DNA of 42,122 nucleotides from Candidatus Mailhella excrementigallinarum (GTDB taxonomy: Bacteria; Desulfobacterota; Desulfovibrionia; Desulfovibrionales; Desulfovibrionaceae): the NCBI GenBank assembly GCA_944324075.1, contig CALUUZ010000025.1, positions 1 to 42,122 of the forward strand, read 5' to 3'. The stretch's first letter is position 1, and every line of letters starts with the position of its first letter. Under the pieces are notes generated by a model, which saw only the letters and a program-made list of their open reading frames with translations, was not told the DNA's origin and did not search any database. Both the position numbers and the translations under genes were made by a program. Positions 40,115-42,122 of this stretch are shown here, piece after piece.

Positions 40115-42046
40115 ATGGCATTTGAACATCTTTTCACGCCGGGTAAAATCGGCAAGCTTGATATACCGAACAGGTTCATTCAGTCTCCGGTGCAGAGCAG
40201 AGGCGGCGACGACGATGGATACGTCACCTCCGAACTCATAGCCTTTCACCGCGCCCGCAGCCATGACGGAAAGGGCCCCGGACTGGTCATCGCCCAGCAG
40301 ACCTTCGCATGGCCCGCCGTCAGGCTGGCGAGGGGCCTGGCACTGTGGGACGACAAATACATCGAGAAAATGGCCGCCCTTGCCTCCGCCATCAGGAAAG
40401 GCGGCTCCAGAGCCGTGCTTCAGCTCGGAGGTTCCGGCTCCCGTCTGGCAGGCATAGAAATGGCCCCCTCTCCCGTGATCGGATCATGGAACATGAAGCG
40501 CCCGCGCGAAATCAGCCGTGAGGAGATGATGCAGTACCTCAAGTGCTATGCCGAAGCCGGACGCCGCGTTTATGAGGCCGGCTTTGAGGGCATCTCCCTG
40601 CACGGCAGTGCAGGCAAGTACATGTGTCAGTTCCTTTCCCCCTGGAGCAACCGCCGGACGGACGAATTCGGCGGCAGCGCGAAAAACCGCGTACGCTATG
40701 TCAACATGATCATCAGCGTCATCAAGGAACGTACCAGCGCGGATTTTCCCGTCATACTCCGCATGCCCTGTGCCGAACACACCGAGGGCGGCCTTACCAT
40801 TGAACAGGGTATCGAACAGATCTCCCTGCTTTCCGAAGGCGGGGTTGACGCCTTTCTGCTCAGCACCGGAGGGCAGGAAAGTCTGTGGAGCGATTGTCCG
40901 CCCTATTGCGTGCCTGAGATCCCTGGCCTGGAAGATTTCTCCGCTGTCAAGAAGGCTCTGCCGGATGTTGCCGTCATCGCCAACTGTGGCATTCACGATC
41001 CGTTCAAGGCCGAACATATCCTCGCAGTCGGGCAGGCTGATTTTATCGGCATCTGCCGTCCTCTGCTGGCTGATCCCGATTATGTGGACAAGGTCAGACA
41101 CAGCCGGCTCGAAGATATCCGCCCCTGCCTGCGCTGCAACAACTGTCAGACGTGGGAGGCACGCCCCGCTCTGGCCGGACGCGGCATGTGCTGCACGGTA
41201 AATCCCGCTCTCATGGTCGAAGAAAGCATGACGTCTCACCCCGCCTGCGCCCTGAAAAGCATTGTCGTGGCAGGGGGAGGTCTGGCGGGCATGTCCGCCG
41301 CCGCCACTCTGGCCGAGCGCGGTCATCAGGTCATACTGCATGAAAAAAGCGGCGAGCTGGGCGGCCAGTGGCTGGCTGCCTCAGCCGGCGAGGACAAGGC
41401 GGCCTTCCGTACCCTCACCGCCGGACTTGTCCGCCGCATGGAAAAGGCCGGTGTGGACATCCGTCTGAACTCCGCTCCGGACAAGAACGCCATCCTCTCC
41501 GAAAAGCCGGATGTCGTGATTCTCGCCACCGGGGCGCATCCCCGCGACTTGAGCGGCGTGGATATTCTGCCCTCGCCGGAACAGAACGGCATCGCCAGGC
41601 TTTTCGGCATCGACGTACTGCGCGGCGCGCGCGTGCCCGGCAGGAAGGCCGTAGTGGTCGGGGGCCGGTATATCGGTATGGAGTGCGCCGTCAGACTGGC
41701 AGAGCAGGGATATGAAACATCTCTGGTGGAAATGAACGAAATCGGACGCGGAGTCATCCTGCGCATCCGGGGCATAATGTTCCGGCGCATGATGGAAGCG
41801 GGAGTAAGGCTCTTCCCTTCATCTTCCGTGTTCCGCCTCACCCGGCATCAGGTGGAAATCGCCCACGGAGGCTCCGTCTTCCCGATTGACGCGGATGCCG
41901 TGATTCTCGCCATCGGCACCGTGCCGGACAAGTCGCTTCAGGAACATGACTTCGGCGTTCCCACCCATGTCATCGGAGACTGCAGGCGCATCGGAGACGC
42001 GCGCGACGCCGTTGCGCAGGGTACGGAACTGGGCCTTCTCCTCTAG
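40115..42046 (+). CDS. Old Yellow Enzyme-type flavin/FeS reductase 2
   Basis: 643 residues; AGGAGGCCGC precedes the ATG. Same plan as the preceding gene: a TIM barrel (LFTPGKIGKLDIPNRFIQSP, FLSPWSNRRTDEFGGSAKNR), the FeS site CLRCNNC with MCCTVNP, an FAD part (IVVAGGGLAGMSAAATLAERGH, ELGGQW) and a second dinucleotide site (VVVGGRYIGMECAVRLAEQGY). In both proteins HGxxGK or HACTGK replaces the usual HGxHGY near the active site. Clearly a paralogue, but divergent enough to use another substrate. It probably shares the sigma-54 transcript. Confidence 0.85.
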   Translation: MAFEHLFTPGKIGKLDIPNRFIQSPVQSRGGDDDGYVTSELIAFHRARSHDGKGPGLVIAQQTFAWPAVRLARGLALWDDKYIEKMAALASAIRKGGSRAVLQLGGSGSRLAGIEMAPSPVIGSWNMKRPREISREEMMQYLKCYAEAGRRVYEAGFEGISLHGSAGKYMCQFLSPWSNRRTDEFGGSAKNRVRYVNMIISVIKERTSADFPVILRMPCAEHTEGGLTIEQGIEQISLLSEGGVDAFLLSTGGQESLWSDCPPYCVPEIPGLEDFSAVKKALPDVAVIANCGIHDPFKAEHILAVGQADFIGICRPLLADPDYVDKVRHSRLEDIRPCLRCNNCQTWEARPALAGRGMCCTVNPALMVEESMTSHPACALKSIVVAGGGLAGMSAAATLAERGHQVILHEKSGELGGQWLAASAGEDKAAFRTLTAGLVRRMEKAGVDIRLNSAPDKNAILSEKPDVVILATGAHPRDLSGVDILPSPEQNGIARLFGIDVLRGARVPGRKAVVVGGRYIGMECAVRLAEQGYETSLVEMNEIGRGVILRIRGIMFRRMMEAGVRLFPSSSVFRLTRHQVEIAHGGSVFPIDADAVILAIGTVPDKSLQEHDFGVPTHVIGDCRRIGDARDAVAQGTELGLLL

Positions 42047-42122
42047 AACGTTTTGCTCTTGAAAATATCTGCCGGCCAGCCCTTGTGTTCTGGCCCGCAG
42101 GTTCACGCCTCCGGCGGCGCGG

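Noticed and set aside
42074-42095. GGCCAG/CTGGCC hairpin after the last gene
   Set aside because: Only 6 bp with no T-run before the window ends; cannot be called a terminator.
1-42122. CRISPR array or complete insertion sequence
   Set aside because: No regularly spaced repeat-spacer series and no transposase were found; the direct repeats seen are shufflon sites, iterons and module copies.

Overview
The window joins two kinds of DNA. From the left edge to about 21.7 kb lies a mobile element of lower and patchy GC content (the conjugation/pilus block is clearly AT-richer than its flank). It ends beside a tRNA-Arg(CCU) gene at 21741-21817. To the right is GC-rich, chromosome-like DNA. The chromosomal genes (a YedE/TusA/DUF3343 selenium-sulfur cluster, a Phs/Psr-type molybdoenzyme with ferredoxin and cytochrome b subunits, a sigma-54 activator) suggest an anaerobic, sulfur-respiring Desulfovibrionaceae-like bacterium (Desulfovibrio, Bilophila, Mailhella and relatives). 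That placement is inferred from gene content only.

Mobile element, left to right. 1-2859 is an apparent shufflon: the 3' end of a plus-strand tail-collar-like adhesin gene, followed by four silent alternative C-terminal cassettes on the minus strand. Each cassette begins at a copy of the same 17-bp sequence inside codons for YPELFA. Two near-identical inter-cassette modules each hold a promoter, a hairpin hiding a ribosome-binding site, a 23-codon hydrophobic peptide and a terminator; they look like type I toxin units. 2923-4023 encodes an Rci-like tyrosine recombinase, the obvious candidate for the inversions. 4117-19464 is one long minus-strand operon mixing IncI/Dot-Icm (type IVB secretion) genes with a type IVb thin-pilus operon. 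In transcription order it reads dotD, dotC, dotB, icmT, tcpQ/pilL-like, pilN, pilO, pilP, pilQ, pilR, pilS, an atypical PilT-like ATPase, pilM, pilV, a lytic transglycosylase and the dotL/trbC coupling protein. Upstream lie a lambda-O-like replication protein gene with five internal iterons (a candidate origin), a possible small RNA and one unrecognised gene next to the tRNA.

Chromosome, left to right. A conserved hypothetical protein (22016-22639); a minus-strand yedE-tusA-DUF3343/kinase operon (25609-22690); about 1 kb without a recognised gene; an RND efflux pair (26622-30874); lipoate-protein ligase (31165-32202); a three-subunit molybdopterin oxidoreductase (32375-36053) closed by a strong bidirectional terminator; a sigma-54 enhancer-binding protein (minus, 36325-37821); and two divergent tandem Old Yellow Enzyme-type flavin/FeS reductases (38075-42046), the first preceded by a good GG-N10-GC sigma-54 promoter. 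An AT-rich half-site pair occurs both upstream of this promoter and upstream of the efflux operon, which suggests joint control of efflux and reduction.
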